DNA from: Candidatus Rokuibacteriota bacterium
Lineage (GTDB): Bacteria; Methylomirabilota; Methylomirabilia; Rokubacteriales; CSP1-6
Direction: 5' to 3'
NCBI GenBank assembly: GCA_003220225.1
Contig: QHRU01000033.1
Location: 1-64,000 of the forward strand
DNA: 64,000 bases
Position numbers and translations under genes: made by a program. Within the stretch, counting starts at the first letter, position 1. Each line of letters begins with the position of its first letter. Positions 26,405-36,318 of this stretch are shown piece by piece. Below the pieces are notes generated by a model, which was not told where the DNA came from, made no database searches, and saw only the letters and a program-made list of their open reading frames with translations.

Positions 26405-28444
26405 ATGCCTCGCGCACCCAAAGCCCGCCTGCCCGTCCGCAAGGAATCGGGGGCGCCCGCCGCCGCCCGCAAGACGGCCGGCCCGCGGGGCGACCTGCCC
26501 GCCGCCGCCGACCTCAAGCGCACCGTGGTCATCGAAGCGATCGCGCCGGCCGTCGACGGGGGCCGTTATCCGGTCAAGCGCGAGGTCGGTGCCGTGTTCG
26601 AGGTCAGCGCCGACATCTTCAAGGAGGGCCACGACGTGCTCGTGGCGTTCCTGCTCTACCGTCGCGCCGACGAGCGCGCGTGGCGCGAGACGCCGATGCG
26701 CTTCGTGGACAACGATCGCTGGGCGGGCGCGTTCACGCTCGCGGAGAACGCGCGCTGGGTCTACACGATCGAGGCGCTCGCCGACCCGTTCCGCTCGTGG
26801 CTCGCCGACCTCGCCACACGCGTGGAGGCCGGTCAGGACGTGGCGAGCGAGCTCGCGGAGGGCGTGGCGCTGCTCCGCGACGCCGCGCGGCGCGCGCGTG
26901 CGGGCGACCACCGCGACGCTCTGGCGGCCTATGCGCGGCGCATCGAGCAGACGCCGACGCAGGCCGAGGCCGTCGAGATCGCGCGCGACGTGCGGCTGGC
27001 GCACTTCATGGATGCGCACCTCGACCGCGGCGCCGCCACGCGCGTGGCACGGGAGTTCGAGGTGGTGGCCGACCGCGAGCGCGCGCGCTTCGCCGCCTGG
27101 TACGAGTTCTTTCCGCGCAGCAGCGGCGCGGAGGGCCGGCACGGCACGTTCAAGGACGCGGAGGCGCAACTCGACCGCGCGGCCGCCATGGGCTTCGATG
27201 TCGTCTACCTGCCGCCGATCCATCCGGTCGGCCGCGCGCATCGCAAGGGCCGCAACAACGCGCTCGCCGCCCAGCCCGGCGAGCCCGGCAGCCCGTGGGC
27301 CATCGGCGGCCTCGAGGGCGGTCACACCGCCATCCACCCCGACCTCGGCACGCTCGACGACTTCGATCACTTCGCGAAGGAGGCCGAACGCCGCGGGCTG
27401 GAGGTCGCGCTCGACTTCGCGATCCAGGCCTCGCCCGACCATCCCTGGGTGCGCGAGCATCCGGAGTGGTTCTTCCACCGGCCCGACGGGACGATCAAGT
27501 ATGCGGAGAACCCGCCCAAGAAGTACCAGGACGTCTACCCGATGAACTTCATGGGCGACGATCCGGGCCCGCTCTGGCAGGAGATGAAGCGCGTCATCGA
27601 GTTCTGGATCGCTCACGGCGTCAAAACGTTTCGCGTGGACAACCCGCACACCAAGCCCGTGCGCTTCTGGGAATGGCTGATCCGCGCGGTGCAGCTGGCG
27701 CACCCCGAGACGATCTTCCTGGCCGAGGCGTTCACGCGCCCGAAGATCATGAAGGTGCTCGCCAAGTGCGGCTTCACGCAGTCGTACACGTATTTCACGT
27801 GGCGCACCCACAAGCAGGAGCTGATCGAGTATTTCACCGAGATCACCACGCCCCCCGTGTCCGACTACTTCCGCGGCAACCTCTGGCCCAACACGCCCGA
27901 CATCCTGCACGAGACGCTCGTGCGCGGCGGCCGGCCGGCGTTCAAGTTCCGCCTCGTGATGGCGGCGACGCTGTCGTCGCTCTACGGCATCTACAGCGGC
28001 TACGAGCTGTGCGAGAACGTGCCGGTGCGCGAGGGCTCCGAGGAGTACCTCGACTCGGAGAAGTACCAGCTGAAGACGCGCGACTGGGACGCGCCCGGCA
28101 ATCTCGTGGACTACGTCACGCGGCTGAACCGCGTGCGGCGCGCGCACCCGGCGCTCCAGCGCTACGACAATCTGAGGTTCTACGGCGCCGACGATCCGGC
28201 CGTGCTCTGGTACGGCAAGGCGTGGGGCGACGATCGGGTGTTCGTGGCCGTGAACCTCGATCCGTTCCGCGCGCGCGCCTGTCTGGTGGACGTGCCGCTC
28301 GACGCGCTCGGGCTCGCGCCCGACCAGCCGTACCGGATGCGCGAGCAGTTCTCCGACGCGGCCTACGAGTGGCGCGGTCCGCGCGGGTACGTGGAGCTGG
28401 ACCCCCAGCGAGAGCCCGCCCAGATCTTCGTGCTGGAGAGATAA
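26405..28444 (+). CDS. glgE: Alpha-1,4-glucan:maltose-1-phosphate maltosyltransferase
   Basis: 679-residue GH13_3 enzyme: transfers maltose from maltose-1-phosphate to the non-reducing end of alpha-glucan. After a basic, Ala-rich N-terminal tail (1-35) come the N-terminal domain ([19 protein letters not shown]), a helical insert, and the barrel with [42 protein letters not shown] (nucleophile Asp), [13 protein letters not shown] (acid Glu) and [13 protein letters not shown]. Full length for GlgE. It lies immediately upstream of treS and the maltokinase, the classical GlgE pathway set. An inverted repeat (GGAGCC/GGCTCC) lies in the 85-base gap to treS. Confidence 0.95.
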   Translation: MPRAPKARLPVRKESGAPAAARKTAGPRGDLPAAADLKRTVVIEAIAPAVDGGRYPVKREVGAVFEVSADIFKEGHDVLVAFLLYRRADERAWRETPMRFVDNDRWAGAFTLAENARWVYTIEALADPFRSWLADLATRVEAGQDVASELAEGVALLRDAARRARAGDHRDALAAYARRIEQTPTQAEAVEIARDVRLAHFMDAHLDRGAATRVAREFEVVADRERARFAAWYEFFPRSSGAEGRHGTFKDAEAQLDRAAAMGFDVVYLPPIHPVGRAHRKGRNNALAAQPGEPGSPWAIGGLEGGHTAIHPDLGTLDDFDHFAKEAERRGLEVALDFAIQASPDHPWVREHPEWFFHRPDGTIKYAENPPKKYQDVYPMNFMGDDPGPLWQEMKRVIEFWIAHGVKTFRVDNPHTKPVRFWEWLIRAVQLAHPETIFLAEAFTRPKIMKVLAKCGFTQSYTYFTWRTHKQELIEYFTEITTPPVSDYFRGNLWPNTPDILHETLVRGGRPAFKFRLVMAATLSSLYGIYSGYELCENVPVREGSEEYLDSEKYQLKTRDWDAPGNLVDYVTRLNRVRRAHPALQRYDNLRFYGADDPAVLWYGKAWGDDRVFVAVNLDPFRARACLVDVPLDALGLAPDQPYRMREQFSDAAYEWRGPRGYVELDPQREPAQIFVLER

Positions 28445-28529
28445 TGCCACGCCGCGTGTCGCGTCGCCGACCGTCGAGCCGCGGAGCCCTGCGAAGCGGC
28501 TCCGACGGCGAGTAAGAAAGTCGAAGCGG

Positions 28530-30197
28530 ATGTCCGACTGGTATAAAGACGCGGTCTTCTACGAGGTCCACGTCAAGGCGTTCATGGACGCCGACGGCAA
28601 CGGCGTCGGCGACTTCGCGGGGCTGACCGGCAAGCTCGACTATCTGCACGACCTCGGCGTCGACTGCCTCTGGATCCTGCCCATGTACCCGTCGCCGCTG
28701 CGCGACGACGGCTACGACATCGCCGACTTCTACGGCATCCACCCGGCGTACGGCAGCCTCGAGGACTTCCAGAAGTTCCTCGACGCCGCCCACGACCGTG
28801 GCCTGCGCGTCATCGCCGACCTCGTGATGAACCACACCTCCGACGCGCACCCGTGGTTCCAGGCCGCGCGCTCCGATCCCGCCTCGCCCTATCACGAGTA
28901 CTACGTGTGGAGCGACTCGGACCGGACGTACCGCGAGGCGCGCATCATCTTCACCGACACCGAGAAGTCCAACTGGACGTTCGACCCGGTGGCGAAGCGG
29001 TACTACTGGCACCGGTTCTTCAGCCACCAGCCCGACCTCAATTACGACAACCCCGCCGTGAAGGCGGCCATGCTCGACGTGATGCGCTGCTGGCTGGACC
29101 GCGGCCTCGACGGCTTCCGCTGCGACGCCGTCCCCTACCTCATCGAGCGCGAGGGCACGAGCTGCGAGAACCTGCCGGAGACGCACGCGATCCTGAAGGA
29201 GTTCCGGCGCGTCATCGACGCGGAGTACAGCGGCCGCGTGCTCCTCGCGGAGGCCAACCAGTGGCCCGAGGACGTCCGGCCGTACTTCGCCGACGGCGAC
29301 GAGTTCCACATGGCGTTTCACTTCCCGCTCATGCCGCGCCTGTACATGGGCGTGCGGCGGGAGGATCGCCTGCCGATCACCGACATCTTCACGCACACGC
29401 CCGCGATCCCGCCCAACTGCCAGTGGTGCCTGTTTCTGCGCAACCACGACGAGCTGACGCTCGAGATGGTGACGAACGAAGAGCGCGACTACATGTACTA
29501 CGCGTACGCCTCGGACCCGTCGATGAAGCTGAACCTCGGGATCCGCCGGCGGCTGGCGCCGCTGATGGACAACGACCGCCGGCGCATCGAGCTGCTGAAC
29601 TGCCTGCTGCTCACGCTGCCCGGCAGCCCGATCGTCTACTACGGCGACGAGATCGGCATGGGTGACAACGTCTATCTCGGCGACCGTAACGGCGTGCGCA
29701 CGCCGATGCAGTGGTCGGACGATCGCAACGCGGGCTTCTCGTCGGCCGAGCCCGGCGCCCTCTACCTGCCCGTGGTCACCGATCCCGCCTACCATTACCA
29801 GGCGGTGAACGTGGCCGCGCAGGAGAAGGATCCGGCGTCGCCGCTCAACACCATGCGGCGGCTGATCGCCGTGCGGAAGCAGTCGCCGGTCTTCGGGCGC
29901 GGCACCATCGAGTTCCTCCGGCCCCGCAACCAGGCGGTGCTCGCTTACCTGCGCGCGTGGCGCGACGAGACGCTGCTGGTCGTCGCCAACCTCTCGGCGC
30001 GCACGCAGCCCGTCGAGCTCGATCTCGCCGCCCACGAGGGAGCCCAGCCCGTCGAGATGCTCAGCCGCAATCGCTTTCCCGCCGTGGCGCGTGCGCCCTA
30101 CTTCCTGAGCCTCGGCCCGCACGGCTACTACTGGTTCCGGCTCGAGCGGCGCGACCGGCGGCCCGTCCGCTATGGAATCGAAGACACCGCGATCTAG
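28530..30197 (+). CDS. treS: Trehalose synthase (maltose alpha-D-glucosyltransferase)
   Basis: 555-residue GH13_16 enzyme interconverting trehalose and maltose. [20 protein letters not shown] start, [48 protein letters not shown] (nucleophile Asp), [12 protein letters not shown] (Glu), [12 protein letters not shown] (Asp), [15 protein letters not shown] and [18 protein letters not shown]. Ends with the beta-sandwich C-domain; no maltokinase is fused, unlike many TreS proteins, but the kinase is the next gene. In the GlgE pathway TreS supplies maltose to Mak. The repeat array starts three bases after its stop. Confidence 0.94.
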   Translation: MSDWYKDAVFYEVHVKAFMDADGNGVGDFAGLTGKLDYLHDLGVDCLWILPMYPSPLRDDGYDIADFYGIHPAYGSLEDFQKFLDAAHDRGLRVIADLVMNHTSDAHPWFQAARSDPASPYHEYYVWSDSDRTYREARIIFTDTEKSNWTFDPVAKRYYWHRFFSHQPDLNYDNPAVKAAMLDVMRCWLDRGLDGFRCDAVPYLIEREGTSCENLPETHAILKEFRRVIDAEYSGRVLLAEANQWPEDVRPYFADGDEFHMAFHFPLMPRLYMGVRREDRLPITDIFTHTPAIPPNCQWCLFLRNHDELTLEMVTNEERDYMYYAYASDPSMKLNLGIRRRLAPLMDNDRRRIELLNCLLLTLPGSPIVYYGDEIGMGDNVYLGDRNGVRTPMQWSDDRNAGFSSAEPGALYLPVVTDPAYHYQAVNVAAQEKDPASPLNTMRRLIAVRKQSPVFGRGTIEFLRPRNQAVLAYLRAWRDETLLVVANLSARTQPVELDLAAHEGAQPVEMLSRNRFPAVARAPYFLSLGPHGYYWFRLERRDRRPVRYGIEDTAI

Positions 30198-30199
30198 GT

Positions 30200-30615
30200 A
30201 CATGGGGGGCCCCGAAATGGCCCCCCATACCCCCCAACGCTCGGGGCGCCCCGGGGGACCCGGGGCACCCCTCGATGCCGCTGTCTGACATGCGCCCCGA
30301 CATGGCCCCCCATACCCCCCAACGCTCGGGGCGTCCCGGGGAACCCGGGCGCCCCTCGATGCCGCTGTCTGACATGCGCCCCGACATGGCCCCCCATACC
30401 CCGCCGCGTTCGGGGCACCGCGGAGAACCCGGGGCGCCCCTCGATGCCGCTGTCTGACATGCGCCCCGACATGGCCCCCCATACCCCGCCGCGTTCGGGG
30501 CACCGCGGAGAACCCGGGGCGCCCCTCGATGCCGCTGTCTGACATGCGCCCCGACATGGCCCCCCATACCCCCCAACGCTCGGGGCAGCCCGGGGAACCC
30601 GGGCCGCCCCTCGAT
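30200..30615 (+). repeat. Tandem array of an about 85-base palindromic repeat (five units)
   Basis: Five head-to-tail units, with the marker ATGGCCCCCCATACCCC starting near 30217, 30302, 30386, 30471 and 30556, so the period is 84-85 bases. Each unit has a GGGGCGCC-type inverted repeat and the stretch CTCGATGCCGCTGTCTGACAT. The first unit begins with the full GGGGGGCCCCGAAATGGCCCCCC hairpin seen in the single-copy members at 14613, 50295 and 63785. Two unit variants exist (ACCCCCCAACGCTCGG and ACCCCGCCGCGTTCGG), the latter in two consecutive identical units, showing recent duplication. There are no spacers, so this is not a CRISPR. Confidence 0.9.
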
Positions 30616-31914
30616 ACGCGTCTGGCCGACTGGCTATCGACCCGGCGCTGGTTCGCGGCCAAGACGCGGCGGATCGTGGCCACGGCGGTCGACGATCGGG
30701 TGCGTGTCGGCGGCGCCACGCTCTGCGTGGTGCGCGTGGGCCTCGACGACGACTCTGACGACCGCTACGTGGTGGCGCTCGGTCCCGGGCCGGACATCGT
30801 GGACGCGCTCGACGACGCGGAGTTCTGCCGTGCCCTGCTGAGCCTCGTCGCGCGCGGCGGCGCGCTGCGCGGCGAGCGCGGAACGCTGACCGGCCGCCGC
30901 GGCCGAGCGTTCGTGGACGCGCTCGGCGCGGTACCGGCTGTGCGACGGCTCGCCGGCGAGCAGAGCAACACCTCGGTCGTCTTCGGCGAGGCGCTGATCA
31001 TGAAGCTCTTCCGGCGCCTGGCCGACGGCCTCAACCCCGGCCTCGAGATTGCGCGCTTCCTCACCGAGCACACGTCGTTCGACGGCACCCCGCGGCTGGC
31101 CGGCGCGCTCGAATACCACCCGGGCGACGGCGGGTCCGCCACGCTCGCCGTGCTCCAGGAGTTCGTCGCGGGCGGGCGGGACGGCTGGACCTGGATGCTC
31201 GAGCGGCTCGCCGGCGGCGAGCGCGCGCTCGACGCCCTGACGCGGCTCGGCGAGCGCACGGGCGAGCTGCACATGGCGCTCGCCACGCCCAGCGCCGATC
31301 CGGCGTTCGGCGCCGAGCCGATCACGCCGGCCGACGTGGCGGGCTGGGCCGAGGGCGTGCGGCGCCAGATCGCCGCGGCGCGAGAGGCGGCGCGCGAACG
31401 CGTGCTGCCCGACGTCCCCGACGTGGGCGGCCCGGCCGGGCTCGGCGCGCTCGTCGGACGCGTGAAGACCCGCCACCACGGCGACTTCCACCTGGGCCAG
31501 ACGCTGGCCGTCGCCGACGGTCGCGACTTCGCGATCATCGACTTCGAGGGCGAGCCGCTGCGCCCGCTCGAGGAGCGGCGCCGCAAGCACACGCCGCTGC
31601 GCGACGTGGCGGGGATGCTGCGCTCGATTGGCTACGCGGCGGCGAGCGCCCGGCTCGCGGCGTCCGAGCGGCGGCGGTGGGAGACGGACGCGCGCGCGGC
31701 CTACCTGACGGCGTATCGCGCGGCGACGGCCGGCGCGCGCTTCGTGCCGGAATCGGACGACGCGTTCGCGCGCGCCGTCGCGGTGCTGGAGGTCGAAAAG
31801 GCCGCCTACGAGATCGTCTACGAGGCGAACAACCGGCCAGACTGGGTGGAGATCCCGCTCGCGGGCTTCGTCAGCGCGACGGCGTCGCTCGGCCGCTCGG
31901 CTGGGGCGGCGTGA
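30529..31914 (+). CDS. mak: Maltokinase
   Basis: Phosphorylates maltose with ATP to maltose-1-phosphate for GlgE. Up to 461 residues. Core motifs: LADWLSTRRWFAAKTRRI (family N-terminus, starting about residue 32), EQSNTSVVFGEALIMKLFRR (nucleotide site with Lys), RHHGDFHLGQTL (catalytic Asp) and IIDFEGEPLRPLEERR (metal Asp). The first 28 or so residues are encoded by the last unit of the palindromic array: the only upstream in-frame ATGs (30529, 30544, 30556) all lie inside the repeat. No good ribosome-binding site is visible, so the exact start is open. The 3' end overlaps a convergent gene by 44 bases. Confidence 0.85.
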   Translation: MPLSDMRPDMAPHTPQRSGQPGEPGPPLDTRLADWLSTRRWFAAKTRRIVATAVDDRVRVGGATLCVVRVGLDDDSDDRYVVALGPGPDIVDALDDAEFCRALLSLVARGGALRGERGTLTGRRGRAFVDALGAVPAVRRLAGEQSNTSVVFGEALIMKLFRRLADGLNPGLEIARFLTEHTSFDGTPRLAGALEYHPGDGGSATLAVLQEFVAGGRDGWTWMLERLAGGERALDALTRLGERTGELHMALATPSADPAFGAEPITPADVAGWAEGVRRQIAAAREAARERVLPDVPDVGGPAGLGALVGRVKTRHHGDFHLGQTLAVADGRDFAIIDFEGEPLRPLEERRRKHTPLRDVAGMLRSIGYAAASARLAASERRRWETDARAAYLTAYRAATAGARFVPESDDAFARAVAVLEVEKAAYEIVYEANNRPDWVEIPLAGFVSATASLGRSAGAA

Positions 31915-32356
31915 ACACCATGCTCACCGCCGACCACGCCTCCTTGTCGAAGATGACGACCAGCCCCTCCTCGTAATAGAAGGAGTCGCTCCCGCCCTCC
32001 TTGCTGTAGCCGCTGGGGCGCCCCCAACCGGTGAGGATCGTGTCGCGCGTGAAGACGCCGTGATGCGGCTCGAGCCGGAACGAGCGAACGACGTCGCGCT
32101 TGAACCCGCCGGCCTGGAGCAGGCCGAAGTCTACGACCATGCGGGTCATGCCCGCTGGGGCCTGCGCGCCCTCGTAGATCCAGCTCGTCGTGTCGTAGCC
32201 CTCGACCTTCTGCCCCTCCGTGCGCGTCGGCCCGCCGTACTGCGCGCGCACGCCCTCCATCGTGCTCGTGGCGGGACTGATCGCCCCCCAGTCCGCCGCG
32301 GCCGCGGGCACGGCGGCGAGCGCGGCGAGCAGCGCGGCGGCGAGGACGAGCCGCAC
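31871..32356 (-). CDS. Small secreted protein of unknown function
   Basis: 161 residues from GTG 32356: an Ala/Leu-rich signal peptide cleaved near AAAA-DW, then a single small domain (GAISPATSTMEGVRAQYGGPTRTEGQKVEGYDTTSWIYEG, VVDFGLL, GWGRPSGYSKEGGSDSFYYEEGLVVIFD). The pattern of a threshold sequence GxPxR/T with repeated aromatic strands recalls periplasmic SmpA/OmlA-like folds, but I cannot name a family. It follows ggt by one base on the same strand and probably shares its transcript; its 3' end overlaps mak. Confidence 0.6.
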   Translation of the reverse strand: MRLVLAAALLAALAAVPAAAADWGAISPATSTMEGVRAQYGGPTRTEGQKVEGYDTTSWIYEGAQAPAGMTRMVVDFGLLQAGGFKRDVVRSFRLEPHHGVFTRDTILTGWGRPSGYSKEGGSDSFYYEEGLVVIFDKEAWSAVSMVFTPPQPSGRATPSR

Positions 32357-32357
32357 G

Positions 32358-33959
32358 TCAGAACCCCAGCGCGGCGCCGTCACCGCGCGGGTCGGCGCCG
32401 CCGAGCATGGTGCCATCGCGGAAGCTGATCGCGTGCGCGTGGCCGGTGCGCGTGAAGAACTCGGGCGCCGGCTTGATCGGGTGGCCCTTGCGCACGAGCG
32501 CCGAGGCGACCGGGCGGGGCACGCGGCTCTCGAGGTGGATGGTGTCGGCCGGCTCGCCCGGCAGGAAGGCGCCGATCAGGAAGCGCGGCCGCTCGATCGC
32601 CTCTTGCGGGTCGAAGCCGTAGTCGATCAGGTTGGTGAGGACCTGCACGTGGAACATCGCCTGGCCGTTGCCGCCCATCGTCGACAGCGCGTGGGCCGGG
32701 CGCTCGTCGCGCGTGACGATCGAGGCCATCAGCGTGTGGAACGGCCGCTTGCGCGGGGCCAGCGCGCTGGGATGGTTCGCGTCGAGCTGGAAGTGGCGGC
32801 CGCGATTCTGGAGGAGGACGCCGCAGCCGGGGACGACGATGCCGGAGCCGAAGGGGTTGAAGAGGCTCTGGATGACGCTCGCCACGTTGCCGTGGCCGTC
32901 GGCGGCGACGAACCCCGTCGTGTCGCCCTCGGGATCGCCCGCGGCGTACGCCTGCGCCTTGCGCGCGTCGAACGCCTTGCGGCGGCGTGCGGCGTACTTC
33001 TTGTCGAGCAGCTCGGCCAGGGGCACGCGCGCGTGCGCGGGATCGCCGATCCAGCGGTCCCGGTCCGCGTAGGCCAGCTTCACGACCTCCAGCAGCAGGT
33101 GCAGGTGCTGCACGGAGTGCAGCGGGCGCCGGGCGAGGGGAAACCGCTCCAGAATGTTGAGGGCGATGAGCGCGGCGAGACCCTGCGTCGGCGGCGGCGT
33201 CTCGTAGACGCGGAAGCCGCGGTACGTCGTCGCGATCGGCTCGCCCCACTCGCCCGTGTGCTCGGCGAGGTCCTCGGGCCTCAGGAAGCCGTCCGCGGCC
33301 ATCCGGTCGGCGATGGCGCGGCCGACGCGGCCCGTGTAGAAGAGGTCGGGGCCCTCGGCGCCGAGGTCGCGCAGCGTGCGCGCCAGGTCGCTCTGCACGA
33401 GCGGCTCGCCAAGCCTGGGGGCGCGCCCGGCCGCACGGAACACGCGGTGCCACTCGGGATCCGGGGTGAGGCTCGCGAACTCGTCGATGGCCTGGCTCGT
33501 CAGCCACGACGTCGGAAACCCTTCTGCGTAGTGGATGGCCGGCCCGAGCAGCGAGGCGAGCGGCCGCGTTCCGAAGCGCTCGAGCAGCATCCCCCAGCCA
33601 CGCACGCAGCCGGGCACGCTCACGGTCATGGCGCCGACCACGGGCAGCGCCGCGGCGCCGCGGCGCTTCAGCTCCTCGAGCGAGGCGCGCGAGCCGGAGC
33701 GGCCGGCGCCGTTCAGGAAGTGCACGCGCCGCGTGGCCGCTTCGTAGTAGAGGACGAAGAGGTCGCCGCCCACGCCGCACATGTTGGGCTGCGTCACCGC
33801 GAGCACGGCGTTGGTGGCGATCGCCGCGTCGGCGGCGGTGCCGCCCGCGCGCAGCACGTCCAGGCCCGCCACCGTCGCGTAGGGATGCGCGGAGGCCACC
33901 ATCCCCTCGCGGCCGAGCGCCACCGGGCGATGCGCGTAACCGATCTGGGGCACCCTCAC
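32358..33959 (-). CDS. ggt: Gamma-glutamyltransferase family protein
   Basis: 533 residues from GTG 33959, which overlaps the upstream stop (GTGA). Ntn-hydrolase proenzyme: GMVASAHPYATVAGLDVLRAGGTAADAAIA at the N-terminus, NMCGVGGDLF, and the autocleavage site GDTTGFVAADGHGNVAS, where the second Thr becomes the N-terminal nucleophile of the small subunit; FNPFGSGIVVPG and HTLMASIV follow. No signal peptide, unlike secreted GGTs, so it may be a cytoplasmic GGT-like acylase. Cotranscribed with the HypE-like gene upstream and the small secreted protein downstream. Confidence 0.87.
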   Translation of the reverse strand: MRVPQIGYAHRPVALGREGMVASAHPYATVAGLDVLRAGGTAADAAIATNAVLAVTQPNMCGVGGDLFVLYYEAATRRVHFLNGAGRSGSRASLEELKRRGAAALPVVGAMTVSVPGCVRGWGMLLERFGTRPLASLLGPAIHYAEGFPTSWLTSQAIDEFASLTPDPEWHRVFRAAGRAPRLGEPLVQSDLARTLRDLGAEGPDLFYTGRVGRAIADRMAADGFLRPEDLAEHTGEWGEPIATTYRGFRVYETPPPTQGLAALIALNILERFPLARRPLHSVQHLHLLLEVVKLAYADRDRWIGDPAHARVPLAELLDKKYAARRRKAFDARKAQAYAAGDPEGDTTGFVAADGHGNVASVIQSLFNPFGSGIVVPGCGVLLQNRGRHFQLDANHPSALAPRKRPFHTLMASIVTRDERPAHALSTMGGNGQAMFHVQVLTNLIDYGFDPQEAIERPRFLIGAFLPGEPADTIHLESRVPRPVASALVRKGHPIKPAPEFFTRTGHAHAISFRDGTMLGGADPRGDGAALGF

Positions 33960-34975
33960 GCCTCCTTGAAGAGCCGCGTGATCTCGTCTCGAGCGAAGGT
34001 GGGCATCGGCCACGACTTCGTGCCCTCCACGAGCGTGACGCCCTGGGCGCGCTCCACCACCTGGCCGATGAAGTGGCAGTCGATCGCCTCGCGCGCGAGC
34101 GCGTGGATGACCACGCCCGCGTCGGCGGGATCGAGCGTCATGAGGAGCGCGCCGGAGGCGATGGTGCCGAGCGGGTCGAGACCGAACGCCTCGCACAGGA
34201 GCTTGCCCTCCGGCAGCACCATGATGCGGTCGCGGTCGATGCGCAGCCCGACGCCGGCGGCGTCGGCGAGCTCGTGGAGCGCCGTCGCGATGCCGCCCTC
34301 CGTCGGATCGTGCATCGCGTGGACGCTCGCCAGCTCGCAGGCCAGCTCGGCCTCGGGACGGACGCTGATGCCCGGCACCCTCAGCAATCCCCGGGCGCGT
34401 CGAATGGTCGCCGCCGGCACGCCGCGCGCCCGCAGCTCGGCCTCCTTCTCGCGCGCGATGATGGCCGCGCCTTCGAGGGGCACGCCCTTGGTCAGCACGA
34501 TCGCGTCGCCGACACGCGCGCCGCCGGTCGTCACCAGCTTGTCCTTCGCGACCTCGCCGAGCATGGTGCCGGCCACGATGGGCCGGTCGAGGCCGTGCGT
34601 GACCTCGGTGTGGCCGCCGACCAGCGCGACCTCGAGGTCCTCGCAGGCCTCGGCGAGCTGGCCGAATAGCGCGCGTACGCCGACCTCGTCGGTGGCGCCG
34701 GCGGGCAACAGCAGCGTGGCGAGGAACCAGCGTGGCGTGGCGCCGCGCACGACGATGTCGTTGGCGTTGACGTGCAGCGCGTACCAGCCGATCTCGTCGG
34801 TCGCGAACGTGATCGGATCGGCCGTGGCCACCAGGTAGCGATCGCCGAGGTCGATGACGGCGGCGTCCTCGCCGACGCGCGGACCCACCACCACCCGTGG
34901 ATCGCGGGGCGCGTGCTTGTCGAGAAGCGCCTGCAACAGGTCGCCCGGAAGCTTCCCGAGTGGCAGGAACGGCAT
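33956..34975 (-). CDS. AIR synthase-related protein, HypE-like
   Basis: 339 residues, ATP-binding PurM/HypE superfamily. Features: GPRVGEDAAVIDLGDRYLVATADPITF (metal/ATP loop), YALHVNANDIVVRGATPRWFLATLLLP, VGGHTEVTHGLDRPIVAGTM, and a C-terminal domain with MHDPTEGGIATALHELADAAGVGL. The characteristic C-terminal Cys of true HypE is absent and no hydrogenase genes are near, so it is a HypE-like protein of unknown substrate. ATG 34975 is divergent from ftcD 18 bases away. Its stop overlaps the ggt start. Confidence 0.8.
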   Translation of the reverse strand: MPFLPLGKLPGDLLQALLDKHAPRDPRVVVGPRVGEDAAVIDLGDRYLVATADPITFATDEIGWYALHVNANDIVVRGATPRWFLATLLLPAGATDEVGVRALFGQLAEACEDLEVALVGGHTEVTHGLDRPIVAGTMLGEVAKDKLVTTGGARVGDAIVLTKGVPLEGAAIIAREKEAELRARGVPAATIRRARGLLRVPGISVRPEAELACELASVHAMHDPTEGGIATALHELADAAGVGLRIDRDRIMVLPEGKLLCEAFGLDPLGTIASGALLMTLDPADAGVVIHALAREAIDCHFIGQVVERAQGVTLVEGTKSWPMPTFARDEITRLFKEA

Positions 34976-34993
34976 CGCGCCTCGTAGTATACC

Positions 34994-35923
34994 GTGGTGA
35001 CGCGGCGCCCCATCGTCGAGTGCGTGCCGAACGTCAGCGAGGGCCGAGACCCGGCGCGCCTGGCGCGCTTCGCGGCCGCCGTGCGCGCCACGCCGGGCGT
35101 CACGCTCGCCGACCTCCACGCCGACCCGGATCACCATCGCTCGGTCTTCACGTTCCTCGGCGAGCCCGCCGCCGTCGCCGCCGCCGCGCTCGCGCTGGGC
35201 GACGCCGTGTTCGCCGAGATCGACATGCGACAGCATCGCGGCATCCATCCGCGCATCGGCGCCCTCGACGTGCTGCCGTTCGTGCCGCTGGCCGGCGTGA
35301 GCATGCCCGAGGCCGTCGCGCTCGCCCGCGACACCGGCCGCGCGTTGGCGGACCGCCACGCGCTGCCCGTCTATTACTACGGCGAGGCCGCGCGGCGTCC
35401 CGAGCGCCGTGTGCTGCGCGAGCTGCGGCACGGCGAGTACGAGGGGCTGGCCGTGCGGCTCGGCGTGGACGACGGCCGGCCCGACGACGGCCCGGCGCGC
35501 TTCGACGCGCGCCGCGGCGCCATTCTGGTCGGCGCGCGCGATGTGCTGATCGCCTACAACGTCTGGCTCGCGAGCGACGACCTCGTCGCCGCCCGCGCGA
35601 TCGCGCGCGAGGTGCGGGCCAGCGGCGGCGGGCTGCCGGCCGTGCAGGCGCTCGGCCTGCCGCTGGCCAGCCGCGGGCGTGTGCAGGTCTCGATGAACCT
35701 GCTCGATCACCGCCTCACGCCGATCCCCGCCGCCTTCGACCGGGTGGCGCAGCTGGCGGCGCGACACGGGATCGCCATCGAGCGCGGCGAGCTGGTGGGG
35801 CTGGCGCCGCACGCGGCCTTCGCCGGGCGCGCGCCGGCGTCGGTGGGCCTGGTCGGCCTCACGAAGGACCAGCTGCTCGACACGCACCTCGCCCGCGCCG
35901 CCGACGCTCACGCCGCCGGATAA
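34994..35923 (+). CDS. ftcD: Glutamate formiminotransferase
   Basis: 309 residues: transfers the formimino group between formiminoglutamate and tetrahydrofolate in histidine degradation. Motifs: VECVPNVSEGRDPARL at the N-terminus, DPDHHRSVFTFLGEP, MRQHRGIHPRIGALDVLPFVPL with the catalytic His region, LPVYYYGEAA, AYNVWLAS and VQVSMNLLDHRLTPIP. The cyclodeaminase domain of bifunctional FtcD is absent, as in many bacterial stand-alone forms. GTG start (34994 or 34997). No hut genes are in the window. The broken DinB gene follows nine bases after its stop. Confidence 0.9.
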   Translation: MVTRRPIVECVPNVSEGRDPARLARFAAAVRATPGVTLADLHADPDHHRSVFTFLGEPAAVAAAALALGDAVFAEIDMRQHRGIHPRIGALDVLPFVPLAGVSMPEAVALARDTGRALADRHALPVYYYGEAARRPERRVLRELRHGEYEGLAVRLGVDDGRPDDGPARFDARRGAILVGARDVLIAYNVWLASDDLVAARAIAREVRASGGGLPAVQALGLPLASRGRVQVSMNLLDHRLTPIPAAFDRVAQLAARHGIAIERGELVGLAPHAAFAGRAPASVGLVGLTKDQLLDTHLARAADAHAAG

Positions 35924-35932
35924 GGAGACCGC

Positions 35933-36315
35933 ATGGACCACGCGTTCCTGGTCGAGACGTACGCGTCGGAGCGCCTGAAGACGCTCAGCGTGTGGAGCAT
36001 GTTCGCGGACGAGGATCTGAACGTGCGTCCGCACCCGCGGTGGTTCGTCGGGATGTTGGGATCGACGTCGGCGCGCCGCCACGGCCGACGGAGGACAAGC
36101 GGCTGGCGTTCATCCGCCGCTACGCCGACGACTCGGGCGACCGGCTCGCCGCCCTCGGGACCAAGGACGCCGCGTGGTGGGCCGAGGAGGTCGCGTTCTT
36201 CGATACGCGGCACAACCGCGCGTGGATCATGGGCGAGGGTGAGGCGCGCGGCGGCGCCAAGGCGCCGCTGCCGGGGCCGGGCCGCCACGCGAGCACCGAG
36301 CGGCCCGAGCGCTGA
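35933..36315 (+). pseudogene. DinB-family protein, deleted and frameshifted
   Basis: The start (MDHAFLVETYASERLKTLSV, WSMFADEDLNVRPHP) and a later part (GIDVGAPPRPTEDKRLAFIRRYADDS, AWWAEEVAFFDTRHNRAWI) both match DinB-like four-helix proteins, but they lie in different frames joined at about 36050. The helix with the first metal-ligand His (typically SVHExMVH) is missing between them. The C-terminus also ends early in low-complexity sequence. So the gene is non-functional. It lies directly behind ftcD and probably used its transcript. Confidence 0.7.
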
Positions 36316-36318
36316 GCG

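Noticed and set aside
30200-30615. CRISPR array
   Set aside because: Units are contiguous and near identical, with no unique spacers and no cas genes.
28116-30719. 867-codon minus-strand open frame with repeated GACQTAASRGA motifs
   Set aside because: The repeated motif is just the translation of the palindromic array; the rest is antisense to treS and mak.
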